64,000 nucleotides of DNA. Source: Nonomuraea africana (GTDB taxonomy: Bacteria > Actinomycetota > Actinomycetes > Streptosporangiales > Streptosporangiaceae). The DNA lies in assembly GCF_014873535.1 (NCBI RefSeq), contig NZ_JADBEF010000001.1, positions 5,146,001 to 5,210,000 of the forward strand, in the 5' to 3' direction. Position numbers and translations under genes: made by a program. Under the pieces are notes generated by a model. The model did not search any database, had not been told where the DNA came from, and saw only the letters and a program-made list of their open reading frames with translations. This document shows positions 9,026-17,795 of this stretch, one piece after another. Position 1 is the first letter of the stretch; every line of letters starts with the position of its first letter.

Positions 9026-10245
9026 TGCACTCAACCCATCAGCGCAACAGTGCAGCGAGTCTAGCGGCCGGGGTGTCGAACTCCAGGGTCTTGCGGGGGC
9101 GGGTGTTCAGCTTGTGGGCGATCCGGTCGAGGTCGTCTTGGGTGAGATCGGCCATGCTGGTGCCCTTGGGCAGATACTGACGCAGCAGCCGGTTGGTGTT
9201 CTCATTCGTGCCTCGCTGCCAGGGACTGCGTGGATCGGCGAAGTAGACCTGCAGCCCCGTCGTCGCGGCGAGCTCCTTATGGCCGGCTAGCTCCATCCCG
9301 CGATCCCACGTCAACGTCTTGCGGATCTGCTCGGGTAGCCGGGTCATCGTCGCGGCCAGGCCTTTGGTGACGGTGTGCATGTCGCGGCCGTCGAGCTGGA
9401 CCAGGACGGTGAAGCGGGTCGTGCGTTCCACCAGCGTCGCGACTTGGGTCAGGCCTCGGCCCAGCAGCAGATCGCCCTCCCAATGCCCAGGGATCGCACG
9501 GTCGTCAACTTCCGGTGGCCGCTGACTGATCGGGATGGCGTCCTTGATCTGGGAGCGCCATTGTCCGGTGACGGTGTTGTGGATGTTTCGGCGGGTGGGC
9601 CGGCCCGAGCGCAGGTGCTTGGTCAGTTCCTTGGCCAGCACGCCACGGGCCTGGATGAACAGCGACTTATAGATCGTCTCGTGGCTCACCCGCATCCCCG
9701 ATCCCGGCCGGTAGGTCTTTGCCAGATACCCGGCGATCTGCTCGGGTGACCAGTCTTGGGCCAGTTTCTCCGCGACGAGTTGCCGTAACGCCGGATTGCG
9801 TGCCAGGAGGCATCGCTTGGGACGCCGGGCTCGATCCCAGGAGCGGTCTTCGGCGTCGATGGCCCGATAGCGGGTGATGCCTTTGTTGCGGGCGATCTCC
9901 CGGCTGACCGTCGAGGCCGGCCGTCCCAGGCTGCGGGCGATCGAACGCATCGACTCGCCTCGCGCCAGGCCGCGGGAGATCTCCTCACGCTCGGCGAAGC
10001 TCAGGGTTCCAGGCCGCTTGCGCCGCAATGGCGGAACGTATCCGCCGTTGGATTTGAGGACCGTGAACACCGAGCCCGGCGGCTTGTCCAGTGCTCTGGC
10101 GATCTGGCTGATCGACTCGCCGGCCTTCCACCGGTCCCACAGCTCCCGCTTCTGCGCATCCGACATGCCCGGACGGCCCATCCTCGCCACGCAACACCTC
10201 CGCGATCATCATCCCGAATGGTGTTGCGCTGATGGGTTGAGTGCA
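9026..10245 (-). mobile_element. IS30-family insertion sequence, apparently complete
   Basis: A 1220-bp element with perfect 23-bp terminal inverted repeats starting TGCACTCAACCCATCAGCGC (9026-9048; inverse at 10223-10245). It is flanked by a 6-bp direct repeat CCACGG (9020-9025 and 10246-10251), which is the target duplication. It is inserted in orfA of an IS3 element. The intact transposase and intact ends suggest a recent, possibly active, copy. Confidence 0.92.
9039..10190 (-). CDS. IS30-family transposase
   Basis: A 383-residue transposase of normal family length. The N-terminal part has two helix-turn-helix segments (KAGESISQIARALDKPPGSV and RGESMRSIARSLGRPASTVS). The DDE catalytic core shows GHWEGDLLLGRG (first Asp), LTWDRGMELAGHKEL (second Asp) and SPWQRGTNENTNRLLRQYLP (Glu), the classic IS30 signature. 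The frame is complete and fills the element between its inverted repeats. It catalyses cut-and-paste or circle-forming transposition of this IS. Confidence 0.95.
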   Translation of the reverse strand: MARMGRPGMSDAQKRELWDRWKAGESISQIARALDKPPGSVFTVLKSNGGYVPPLRRKRPGTLSFAEREEISRGLARGESMRSIARSLGRPASTVSREIARNKGITRYRAIDAEDRSWDRARRPKRCLLARNPALRQLVAEKLAQDWSPEQIAGYLAKTYRPGSGMRVSHETIYKSLFIQARGVLAKELTKHLRSGRPTRRNIHNTVTGQWRSQIKDAIPISQRPPEVDDRAIPGHWEGDLLLGRGLTQVATLVERTTRFTVLVQLDGRDMHTVTKGLAATMTRLPEQIRKTLTWDRGMELAGHKELAATTGLQVYFADPRSPWQRGTNENTNRLLRQYLPKGTSMADLTQDDLDRIAHKLNTRPRKTLEFDTPAARLAALLR

Positions 10246-10273
10246 CCACGGCTTTCTTCGCGAAGGAGACCCG

Positions 10274-11146
10274 GTGAGCGTTCACCCGTTCATCGCGGCG
10301 GAAAAGCAGGGCGGCCACAACGTCAAACGGGCGTGTGAGCTGCTGGGAGTCTCCCGTGCCGCCTTCTACGCGCGCCGCCAAGCCGTGCCCGGTCCTCGCG
10401 CGGTGCGCGACAGGGAGCTCGGCGAGCGCATTACTCAAGTGCACCGCCACTCGCGTGGCACCTACGGCGCCCCTCGCATTCATGCGGTCTTGCAGGGTGA
10501 GGGTGAGCGGTGTGGCCTGCGGCGGGTGGCCCGGCTGATGCGCGCGGCCGGGCTGCGCGGCCGTCATCGGCGCCGCCGTCCGGTGACCACGATCGCCGAT
10601 CCTGGTGCCGGAACCCGGCCCGATCTGATCGGCCGGAACTTCGATCCGGACGCGGCCGCGGTCGATACCCGCTGGTGCGGCGACATCACCTACATCCCGA
10701 CCGATGAAGGCTGGCTGTATCTGGCGACCGTGATCGACATCGCTTCACGCCGGGTGGTCGGATGGGCCACCGCCGACCATCTAAGGACCGAGCTGGCGGC
10801 TGAGGCTCTCCAGATGGCTTGGTCGCGCCGCCGTCCCACTAAACCGGTGATCTTCCATTCGGATCGCGGCTGTCAGTACACCAGCGCCGGCTACGCCCAG
10901 CTGGCCGAGCGGCTGGGCGTCCGCCTGTCAGTCGGTCGCACAGGTCAGTGCTGGGACAACGCTCTGGCCGAGTCGTTCTTCGCGACGTTGAAGGGTGAGC
11001 TGCTGGCTGGGCGCGCCTGGCCCAGCCGGGCTGCCGCTCGCAGCGCGATCTTTGAGTTCATCGAGAGCTGGTACAACCTGCACCGGCTCCACAGCAGCCT
11101 CGGCTACGTTAGTCCCGCCGCTTACGAGGCCGCCATCGCGGCTTGA
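10274..11146 (+). CDS. IS3-family transposase OrfB
   Basis: A 290-residue integrase-core transposase starting at the GTG that overlaps the displaced orfA stop (GTGA). It shows an N-terminal HTH_21 region (TYGAPRIHAVLQGEGERCGL) and the core motifs WCGDITYIPTDEGWLYLATV (Asp), VIFHSDRGCQYTS (Asp) and NALAESFFATLKGELL (Glu). The final SLGYVSPAAYE is typical of the family. The frame is intact, but the OrfA partner is broken by IS30, so no OrfAB fusion can be made. Confidence 0.92.
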   Translation: MSVHPFIAAEKQGGHNVKRACELLGVSRAAFYARRQAVPGPRAVRDRELGERITQVHRHSRGTYGAPRIHAVLQGEGERCGLRRVARLMRAAGLRGRHRRRRPVTTIADPGAGTRPDLIGRNFDPDAAAVDTRWCGDITYIPTDEGWLYLATVIDIASRRVVGWATADHLRTELAAEALQMAWSRRRPTKPVIFHSDRGCQYTSAGYAQLAERLGVRLSVGRTGQCWDNALAESFFATLKGELLAGRAWPSRAAARSAIFEFIESWYNLHRLHSSLGYVSPAAYEAAIAA

Positions 11147-11173
11147 CCACCACACCGACGGTGTCCGTCAAAG

Positions 11174-11767
11174 CGGAACAAGCTCAATGACCGCCTGTCG
11201 TCCGTCGGACGACACCTCCAGTGCGGTGGCTCTGGCCTCGCCCTCCAAGGGGATGCTCGCCACGAACGGGGCCTCCCGTTTCCGGCCCTCCTCTTCAATG
11301 GAGGCCTCCAGCGCCTCCTCATCAAGGCCAAGCTTCAGGGGGACCTCCTCCTGGATGGGAGAATCCAGGCTCCGCCAGGTGACCCCCTGGTCGACGATCG
11401 ACATCAGGGCTGTCCGACCGTCGTCGCTCAACGCCATCGCCCGTATGGCCCCGGCCGGCGCGGCGACGCCACGGCGCCCGGACAGTAGGGTCTCCCCCAA
11501 GGCCGATCGGTTGAGCTTGTCCGGGTGGGCCGCCACCGCCGCCGCGCCCAGCACCACCGCAGAGGTCCGATCATCGCCCCTGGCTGCCACGCCGCGCAGC
11601 GCGAGCTCACGGGCCGAGGAAATGCCCCGCACATTCCACCACTTGCTCACCCCGACCACCGCCACCACCCCCACGGCGAGAAAGGCCACTGCCACGCCTA
11701 TGGCAACCAGGCGCGCACCTCGGCCAAGCCGCCGCGATCGCACTTCGGGAGAATCGGTTTCCGACAT
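11174..11767 (-). pseudogene. WD40-repeat membrane protein, N-terminal part (split gene, piece 1)
   Basis: It starts MSETDSPEVRSRRLGRGARL and is followed by a single hydrophobic span (about residues 20-40, VAIGVAVAFLAVGVVAVVG). The next part, RELALRGVAARGDDRTSAVV, resembles the linker of actinobacterial membrane-anchored WD40 sensor proteins, and the first blades follow (AMALSDDGRTALMSI). The sequence continues at 8696 beyond the IS3/IS30 insertion. The intact protein would be roughly 485 residues, anchored in the membrane with a large beta-propeller. Its partner is unknown. Confidence 0.75.
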
Positions 11768-11838
11768 CAGGACTCCAGCTCAGGGATGAAAGGTCCTATA
11801 TAGCGGATCGTCCTATCCCCTGCCTACCGGATTCGCCG

Positions 11839-12078
11839 TGGCCCCTGGACCTATCGGCCAACTGCGTCATTTACTCGACCGCCCAGGACATCACGGACGC
11901 GGCCAACGCCATCGCCGCCGACGGCCACCCCGTCGACCTCGATGACCTGGCCACCATCTCGCCCTACATCACCCACGTCATCCGCCGGTTCGGCAACTGG
12001 ATCCTCAACCTGACCCCGCCGGCCGCCAACCCCACCACCCGACTCGACCTCGAGTCCCAAGTCCTCTTCGCCCCATAA
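11839..12078 (+). pseudogene. Tn3-family transposase, C-terminal tail (type 1)
   Basis: The plus frame reads NCVIYSTAQDITDAANAIAA then DLATISPYITHVIRRFGNWI and NLTPPAANPTTRLDLE before a TAA at 12076. This is the C-terminus of an actinobacterial Tn3-type transposase. Only about 80 codons remain, without a start. It lies just upstream of the MFS/TetR pair. Confidence 0.7.
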
Positions 12079-12092
12079 CCGGCGGCTCGCTC

Positions 12093-12204
12093 GCCGCTGC
12101 GGGTGTTCTTCGGCACCGAAGGGCTGCGGATGACCCAGCAGGCCTACGCCGAGCGGCTCAAGACGTGGGCCGACTGGGAGGAGCTGTCAGCGGCGGCTCA
12201 CTGA
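12093..12204 (+). pseudogene. Short C-terminal gene remnant
   Basis: The frame LRVFFGTEGLRMTQQAYAER then LKTWADWEELSAAAH ends in a TGA at 12202. It looks like the end of a real protein but has no start and lies between a Tn3 tail and the MFS gene, whose 3' end it overlaps. The family is not identified. Confidence 0.3.
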
Positions 12205-13591
12205 CTGCTTGGCCTCCTGACTGTTCGGCCCGGACGCCCCTCGGCGTCCGGGCTGCGGTCAGCCACAGGCCGGTGAATACGGCGCAGGCCAGCGTCACGG
12301 CACCCGCCGCGAGGAAGGCGCTGTTGAGGCCGGATTCGAAGGAGGCGCCGCCGGACTCCCGCGTGTGGACGATCGCCCCGAGCACCGCCACGCCGAGCAC
12401 CGCGCCGATCTGCCGGGTGGTGCTGCTGACGCCCGAGGCGAGGCCGCCCTCCTGCGGGCTGACCGCCTGGATTGCGGCCCCGGTCAGCGGCGACATGGTG
12501 AGAGCGAACCCGACGCCGACGACCGCCAGCCGCCACCACACGTTCCCGTAGCCGGTATCGGCGTGGACGAAGCCCAGCGCCAGCAGCCCCAGCCCGGCCA
12601 GCGCCAGGCCGATGCTGACGACGACACGGAAGCCGTACCTGGCCGCGAACCGGCCCGCGTACGGGCTGACGATCACCATGGCCAGCGAGACGGGCAGGGT
12701 CCGCAGCCCGGCGACCAGGATCGAAGCGCCCTGGACGTAGACGAAGAACTGGGAGAAGAAGAACGACGACCCCATCAGCGCGAACCCGACCACGACCATC
12801 GTCGTGTTGGACACCGTGAACAGCCGCTGACGGAACAGCCGGAGCGGCAGCATCGGCGTCGACACACGACCCTCGACCACGACGAACGCGGCCAGGAGCA
12901 CCAGTCCGGCGGCGAAGCTGTCCAGGATCACCGGCGAGGTCCAGCCTCGGGAACCGCCCTCGATCAGGCCGTAGGTCACAGCGCCCACGCCCGCGACGGA
13001 CAGGACCGTGCCGGGGATGTCGATCGGCGGCGCGCTCGGGTTGCGGGACTCCCGCAGCACGCGCAGCCCGGCCAGCAGCAGGACCGCCCCGATGGGCACG
13101 TTGACCAGGAAGATGGCGGGCCAGCCGAAGGACTCCACCAGGATCCCGCCCGCCAGTGGTCCGGCGGCCAGGCCGATGCCGCTGAACCCGGCCCACAACC
13201 CGATCGCTCTGACGCGCTCCCTCGGGGCGGGATACGCGGCGGCTAGCAGCGCTAGTGAGGCGGGGCTCAGCGCCGCGGCCCCGACGCCCTGCAGCACCCG
13301 CCCGGCGATCAGCCAGCCGATCGAGGGCGCGAGCGAACACACCACCGACGCGGCCGTGAACACCACCACCCCGGCCAGGAACACCCGCCTGCGGCCGAAC
13401 CGGTCGGCGAAGACGCCGCCCGACAGCAGCAGCATGGCCACCAGCAGCACGTAGGCGTCGACGATCCACTGCAGGCCGGTCAGCCCAGTGTGGAGCCGCT
13501 GCTGCATGTCGGGCAGGGCGGCGCCGACGATCGTGTTGTCGAGCAGCACCATGAACTGACCTGCGCAGGTCAGGGTGAGCAACGCTTTCAC
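12158..13591 (-). CDS. MFS drug efflux transporter (DHA2/EmrB type)
   Basis: About 477 residues with many hydrophobic spans, consistent with a 14-helix DHA2 exporter. The family motifs are visible: LDNTIVGAALPDMQQRL in helix 1, the loop 2-3 motif GGVFADRFGRRRVFLAG, and the antiporter motif C-like GLAAGPLAGGILVE. It should export a drug or metabolite in exchange for protons. The GTG at 13591 is preferred over the ATG at 13597, because AGGAGGG sits 6 nt before the GTG but directly abuts the ATG. A TetR gene is divergent, with an operator-like palindrome between them, so TetR very probably represses this pump. The 3' end overlaps a remnant on the other strand. Confidence 0.88.
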   Translation of the reverse strand: MKALLTLTCAGQFMVLLDNTIVGAALPDMQQRLHTGLTGLQWIVDAYVLLVAMLLLSGGVFADRFGRRRVFLAGVVVFTAASVVCSLAPSIGWLIAGRVLQGVGAAALSPASLALLAAAYPAPRERVRAIGLWAGFSGIGLAAGPLAGGILVESFGWPAIFLVNVPIGAVLLLAGLRVLRESRNPSAPPIDIPGTVLSVAGVGAVTYGLIEGGSRGWTSPVILDSFAAGLVLLAAFVVVEGRVSTPMLPLRLFRQRLFTVSNTTMVVVGFALMGSSFFFSQFFVYVQGASILVAGLRTLPVSLAMVIVSPYAGRFAARYGFRVVVSIGLALAGLGLLALGFVHADTGYGNVWWRLAVVGVGFALTMSPLTGAAIQAVSPQEGGLASGVSSTTRQIGAVLGVAVLGAIVHTRESGGASFESGLNSAFLAAGAVTLACAVFTGLWLTAARTPRGVRAEQSGGQAVSEPPLTAPPSRPTS

Positions 13592-13610
13592 GCACATCCC
13601 TCCTAAAAGC

Positions 13611-13660
13611 AGTTAATGACTGCGTTAATAGAGACTCTAACGCAAGTCTCTACTGCGTTA
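13611..13660. promoter_or_regulatory. Divergent promoter/operator for MFS and TetR genes
   Basis: Within the 73-bp intergenic region, AGAGACT (13630-13636) and AGTCTCT (13645-13651) form an inverted repeat. It is overlapped by further dyads using GCGTTA/TAACGC (13622-13627 with 13638-13643). Repeated GCGTTAA boxes flank it. This is a plausible TetR-family binding site controlling both genes. Confidence 0.6.
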
Positions 13661-13670
13661 AGGTGGGGGT

Positions 13671-14240
13671 ATGGATGAGCAGGGGCGGGCCAGGCGGCCC
13701 GGCGGGCGCAGCGCCCGGGTCCGCGCGGCAGTGCACCAGGCCGTTACCGACCTGGTCAGCGAGCGCGGCTACGGAAACTTCACCGTCGGCGAAATCGCGG
13801 CCCGCGCGGGCGTGGCCGACACCAGCCTCTACCGCCGGTGGGGCAACCTCCAAGCCCTGCTCAGCGATGTGCTGCTGACCCGGCTCAACGCGCAGGCGCC
13901 GATGCCTGACACCGGCAGCCTGGCTGGCGACCTGCGGACCTACGCCGCCATCGTGGCCCGCGAGGTCACCGGACCCGACGGCCTGGCGGTGGTGCGGCTG
14001 ACCATCGCGCTGTCAGGCGAGGGTCAGCAGGGCCTTCAGGCGCGCGACGAGCTCCTGGCCGACCGCACCAGGCAGTTGCAGGCCATGCTCGACCGTGCCC
14101 GCGACCGCGGCGAGGACCCGCCCGACGCACTGGAGGTGCTGGACCATCTCCTGGCGCCGATCTACATGCGCGTCCTGTTCGGCGCGGGCCCGCTCACCCC
14201 TGACTACCTCGACGGGTTGGTCGACCGGTTGCTCGCCTGA
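13671..14240 (+). CDS. TetR/AcrR-family regulator of the adjacent MFS pump
   Basis: A 189-residue regulator. The N-terminal helix-turn-helix (about residues 20-65) is clear: VTDLVSERGYGNFTVGEIAA then RAGVADTSLYRRWGNLQALL. The C-terminal ligand domain ends LTPDYLDGLVDRLLA. It is divergent from the MFS gene across a palindromic intergenic region, the usual layout for local repression relieved by a transported compound. The stop is immediately followed by a Tn3 remnant, but the length is normal, so the gene appears intact. Confidence 0.9.
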   Translation: MDEQGRARRPGGRSARVRAAVHQAVTDLVSERGYGNFTVGEIAARAGVADTSLYRRWGNLQALLSDVLLTRLNAQAPMPDTGSLAGDLRTYAAIVAREVTGPDGLAVVRLTIALSGEGQQGLQARDELLADRTRQLQAMLDRARDRGEDPPDALEVLDHLLAPIYMRVLFGAGPLTPDYLDGLVDRLLA

Positions 14241-14483
14241 TCCAGTCCGTCGCGCTGTGGAACAGCCGCTACCTGTCGACCGCCGTCGACGAGCTACGCG
14301 CCCAGGGCGTCCCGGTCAAGGACGAGGACGTCGCCCGGCTCAGCCCCCTCGGCCACGCCCACCTCAACTGCCTGGGGCCGCTACGCCACCGCCTCCTTCG
14401 GCCCCACCCAAGGCCTGCGCGCGCTCGGGCAGATCCCCGACCTTCCCGACCCCGAGGGCGCCGAGGCGGGGAACGGGACCTGA
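14241..14483 (+). pseudogene. Tn3-family transposase, C-terminal tail (type 2), frameshifted
   Basis: Directly after the TetR stop the plus strand encodes LIQSVALWNSRYLSTAVDEL then VKDEDVARLSPLGHAHLNCL, the C-terminal signature of Tn3 transposases. One inserted base near 14372 shifts the frame; the other frame continues RYATASFGPTQGLRALGQIP to the TGA at 14481. It differs in sequence from the Tn3 tail at 11839. Confidence 0.75.
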
Positions 14484-14529
14484 CCGCAAGGTCCGAGTCC
14501 CGCGACGTGTTCAGACCCCACTCAATCAA

Positions 14530-14660
14530 CGAGCATGCCAGTGTCGCTGGCCGGTTGGTGAGGAGGCCGGTGAGGGCGGCCTTCGCGATGGCTTCCGCCT
14601 CGGTGGGTGTGAGGGGGGGCGTGGCCGCTGACGAGGCGGAAGATGATGGAGCCGAACAGG
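14530..14660 (-). pseudogene. TetR-regulator C-terminal remnant
   Basis: The minus strand reads LFGSIIFRLVSGHAPLTPTE then AEAIAKAALTGLLTNRPATL if one base is removed from a run of seven C. This is the typical end of a TetR_C ligand domain. There is no start, the rest of the gene is missing, and the frame runs on without its own stop. It is a relic of low information content. Confidence 0.45.
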
Positions 14661-14682
14661 CGGTTATGTCGTCCCGCAGCCC

Positions 14683-15402
14683 GTTTCCGCCGTATTCCGG
14701 TGGCACCCGCTGGACGCGCTCGGCTCGGCGTGCGCGTGGTGGCGCGACCAGCACTGGCTGGCCGGCGATCCGCTGCGCCGCATCCGCCGCCGCGCCCGCA
14801 CTCCCGACCGCACCCGCACCCTATCCCGTGCCGACGTCGAGACGCTGCTCACCCTGCCGCGCCTGGCCCTGCGCGAGCGCACCCTGTTCCGGCTGCTGCA
14901 CGAGAGCGCCGCCCGCGCCCAGGAGGTCCTGGCCCTCGACGCCGGTGACCTCGACCTGCGCAACCGCCGCGCCCGGGTACGGCGCAAGGGCGGCGCCGTC
15001 GACGTCATCGTCTGGCGCACCGCCACCGCCCGGCTCCTGCCCCGACTGCTGGACGGCCGCCGCACCGGGCCGCTCTTCCTCACCGGCCGCCGCGCCCGCG
15101 TCGAACTGCCGCCCGGCGACCTCGACCCGGCTTCCGGTCAGGCCCGGCTGTCCTACCGGCGCGCCGCCGAACTCTTCGAGACCGCCACCGCTGGCCTGCC
15201 CGGCGGGCCGTACACTCTGCACCAACTGCGCCACAGCGCCCTGACGCACGCTGCTGAGGATGGCGCCAATACCTCCACCCTGCTGGCCTACTCCGGCCAC
15301 ACCTCCGTCACCTCCCTGGCCCGCTACGCCCGCGTCTCACCTGAGGCGTTGGCCCGCTGGCAGGAGGGCCGCGACCCGGCCAGCCGCCGCGGCGGACAGT
15401 AG
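14683..15402 (+). pseudogene. Tyrosine recombinase (integrase), 5'-truncated
   Basis: The frame from about 14683 to the TAG at 15400 encodes a full catalytic domain: the arginine motif HESAARAQEVLALDAGDLDL, then TLHQLRHSALTHAAEDGANT (HxLRH), LLAYSGHTSVTSLARYARVS (GH and the nucleophilic Tyr). No ATG, GTG or TTG start is available in this frame, and the N-terminal arm-binding part is absent, so the gene is truncated. It probably belonged to an integrative element that entered here. Confidence 0.7.
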
Positions 15403-15528
15403 CGGTACACGGCGTCGGCCAGAGAACAGGACCCGGGGGCGCTTAAGCCAGGCGGTGGGGTTCAACCCCCTTAGTCGGGACATGCGAGTTGGATGCAGGT
15501 TCGACTCATGCCGGGGCCGGCTCTTACA

Positions 15529-16383
15529 TCAAATGCCCTTCAGCACACGATCAAGTGCCGCGCGGCCTGCAGGTCCCCAGCGCGGCTTGCCGCCGGGAAG
15601 GCCCCGATCTCCGTTCTGCCCCATGAGCATCAGGAAGAGGCTCTTCATAGCGGCCAGCCCGCGGGCGCGCCGGATCGCCGCCTCGTCCGCGTGCCCGTAC
15701 GCGTCGAAGAACCGTGAGGCCGCGCCCGCGGGGAGCAGCACCCAGGCGGCGCCGAGGTCCCACGCCGGATCGCCGGCGAACAAGGCACCGAAATCGATCA
15801 CGCCCGAGAGCGTCCCGTCCGAGACGACGACATTCGCGGGATGGAGGTCACCGTGCACCCACACCGGCGGGCCCTCCCACTCGGGGGCCGCGACGGCATC
15901 GGCCCAGACGGCCCGGACGGCGCGGACATCGCCGACGGCGTCGGGGTCAATGGCCTGCAAGAACTGCTCGAAGCCGCCCGTGCACCTCTTGGGGTGAGCG
16001 CCGAGGTCCGAACTGGCCGGGGCCTCGGCGGGCGCCTCCACATGGAGCGCCCTGAGGAAGTCCGCCAGTGTGTCGGCCGCGTGGGCGCCGCGGCTGATCG
16101 AGCCGTGGTCCAGCGGCTCGCCGGGAACCCACGTCATCACGGTCCAGTGCTTGGGGAAGCGCTCGGACGGTTCGCCGAACCGCACCGGGGTCGGCACCGG
16201 GAGCGGCAGGCGCGGAGCCAGCACAGGTAGCCACCGCCGCTCCTTGAGCTGGAGCTCCGGGGTGGGGTCCATGCGCTGCATGCGCACGGCCAGCTCGTCT
16301 CCGAGGCTGCGCCTGCCGAAAATTACATCCGCCCAGGTCATGGCCATGTGAGGACTTCGCGTGGCGGTGCGAGCTCCGGCCAC
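15529..16383 (-). CDS. Aminoglycoside-phosphotransferase-family protein, N-terminus probably truncated
   Basis: A 284-residue kinase-like protein. The catalytic loop VWVHGDLHPANVVVSDG (Brenner motif) and the metal-binding VIDFGALFAGDPAWDLG are intact. The earlier GDELAVRMQRMDPTPELQLK corresponds to the lysine-containing strand region of the APH fold, although the start is unusual. Family members normally have about 40 more residues before this point (ATP-binding lobe), which are absent; an integrase-type transposase begins just upstream. It could phosphorylate an aminoglycoside, macrolide or other small alcohol. I suspect reduced or no activity because the N-lobe is incomplete. Confidence 0.75.
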   Translation of the reverse strand: MAGARTATRSPHMAMTWADVIFGRRSLGDELAVRMQRMDPTPELQLKERRWLPVLAPRLPLPVPTPVRFGEPSERFPKHWTVMTWVPGEPLDHGSISRGAHAADTLADFLRALHVEAPAEAPASSDLGAHPKRCTGGFEQFLQAIDPDAVGDVRAVRAVWADAVAAPEWEGPPVWVHGDLHPANVVVSDGTLSGVIDFGALFAGDPAWDLGAAWVLLPAGAASRFFDAYGHADEAAIRRARGLAAMKSLFLMLMGQNGDRGLPGGKPRWGPAGRAALDRVLKGI

Positions 16384-16419
16384 CCAGAAGACGGAACGCG
16401 TGCGGCAGGATGATCAGCC

Positions 16420-17519
16420 GTGCTCCTTCGCCTGGCCTACCTCACCGTCACGAACACGTTCGCCGCGCTGCGGTTGCTGCCCATGGGCGATCGGGATAAG
16501 GACGTGGAGATACTCGCCCTGCGCCACCAGATCACCGTCCTTGAACGCCAACTCGGCGCCGACACCAGAGTGAGATTCGCACCCGAGGACCGGGCCTTTC
16601 TCGCCGCGCTCCTGACCTCGCTGCCCCGCGAGATCCTGCGCCGACTGCAACTCCTCGTCCGCCCGGACACCGTCCTGCGCTGGCACCGCGACCTGATGAA
16701 ACGGCGTCACGCCCGTACCTGCCGGCCGAAGCGGCCTGGGCGCCCGCCCACGGTCCGCTCCATCCGCGCTCTCATCCTGCGCCTGGTTCGGGAGAACCCC
16801 GACTGGGGATATCGGCGAGTGCATGGTGAGCTCGCCACACTCGGCATCAAGGTCGCACCGTCCACGGTCTGGGAGATCCTCAAGCAAGAAGGCCTGGATC
16901 CAGCACCCAGCGGGCATCCACCACATGGGCCGACTTCCTGCGCTCGCAAGCCGACGCCCTACTGGCTTGCGATTTCATCGAAACCGTCACCTTAAACGGG
17001 CAGCGCCAGTACATCCTGGCCGTCATCGAGCACGCCGGCAGGCGCATTCGCGTGTTGGGCACCACCGCTCACCCGACCGCCGGCTGGGTGATCCAGGCGA
17101 TCAGGAATCTCGTGATGGACCTGGAGGATGCGAACTGCCGGGCACGCTTTCTGATCCGTGACCGGGATGGGAAGTTCCCCGCCCTCATGGAGGAGATTCT
17201 GGCTGAGGCCGGCATCCGGACCGTGCTCACCGGTATCCGGATGCCGCGAATGAATTCCATCATGGAGCGATGGGTGCAGTCCTGCCGCCACGAACTCCTG
17301 GACCGCTGCCTGCTCTGGAACGAACGCCACCTGCGGCACGCCCTACGCGAGTACGAACTGTTCTACAACCGGCACCGAGCCCATCAAGCCCTGGCCCAAG
17401 CCGCCCCGCTGCGTACCGTCCCGGACCCGATCACGGATCCAGAGCGAATCACCGACCTGAACATACGCCGACGAGACCGGCTTGGCGGCGTCCTTCACGA
17501 GTACTCGCATGCCGCTTGA
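16420..17519 (+). pseudogene. Integrase-core (rve) transposase, one frameshift
   Basis: The N-terminal part (MLLRLAYLTVTNTFAALRLL, then DKDVEILALRHQITVLERQL, then the HTH region YRRVHGELATLGIKVAPSTV) runs to about 16910. There a deleted base shifts the frame. The catalytic part continues as TWADFLRSQADALLACDFIE (Asp), FLIRDRDGKFPALMEEIL (Asp) and MPRMNSIMERWVQSCRHELL (Glu) to EYSHAA and the TGA at 17517. All three acidic residues are present, but the frame break inactivates it. It is close to the fragments at 17796 and 26418. Confidence 0.82.
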
Positions 17520-17556
17520 CCTGCATGGATGGAATTTTCGGCAGGCGCACTGCTGG

Positions 17557-17672
17557 CCGGGGTTGAGGCGCCGTCGGGTGGATCTGATCGCCGCGCGGTG
17601 CCGCCGCAGCACACCGGCCAGGTAGCTCAAGGTCTGGGATGACAACGGCAGCGCGGCACGGTAGAACAGCAC
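17557..17672 (-). pseudogene. N-terminal fragment of an IS5-like transposase
   Basis: The minus strand encodes MLFYRAALPLSSQTLSYLAG then VLRRHRAAIRSTRRRLNPGQ. This resembles the opening of actinobacterial transposases of the IS5-related type that begin this way and then contain a helix-turn-helix. It is cut after about 45 codons where it meets the end of the integrase-core element. Confidence 0.5.
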
Positions 17673-17795
17673 ACAGGCCCCTGGTGGAGATGGTTGCTCT
17701 TGGTCGACAACCCTTCTACCAGGGGTCTTCCTGCTTCTGGATCAAGAACGATGATCCTCAACGAAGCCGTGACCTGCGGCGTCACGGTGGAATGA

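Larger units (their letters stand above)
8697..11173 (+). mobile_element. IS3-family element carrying a nested IS30 element
   Basis: The ends are inverted repeats TTTGACGGACA (8697-8707) and TGTCCGTCAAA (11162-11172). A 3-bp target duplication CGG flanks it (8694-8696 and 11174-11176). The element contains orfA and orfB on the plus strand, and an IS30 element (9026-10245) sits in the last codons of orfA. Excision of the whole unit restores the WD40 frame exactly. Confidence 0.88.

Noticed and set aside
15440..15525. tRNA-like sequence (GGTTCGACT loop, GGGGTTCAACCCC hairpin) after the truncated integrase
   Set aside because: The T-arm stem has a mismatch, no acceptor pairing or anticodon arm of normal shape could be built, and no CCA is present. 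It may be an old attachment site, but that cannot be supported.
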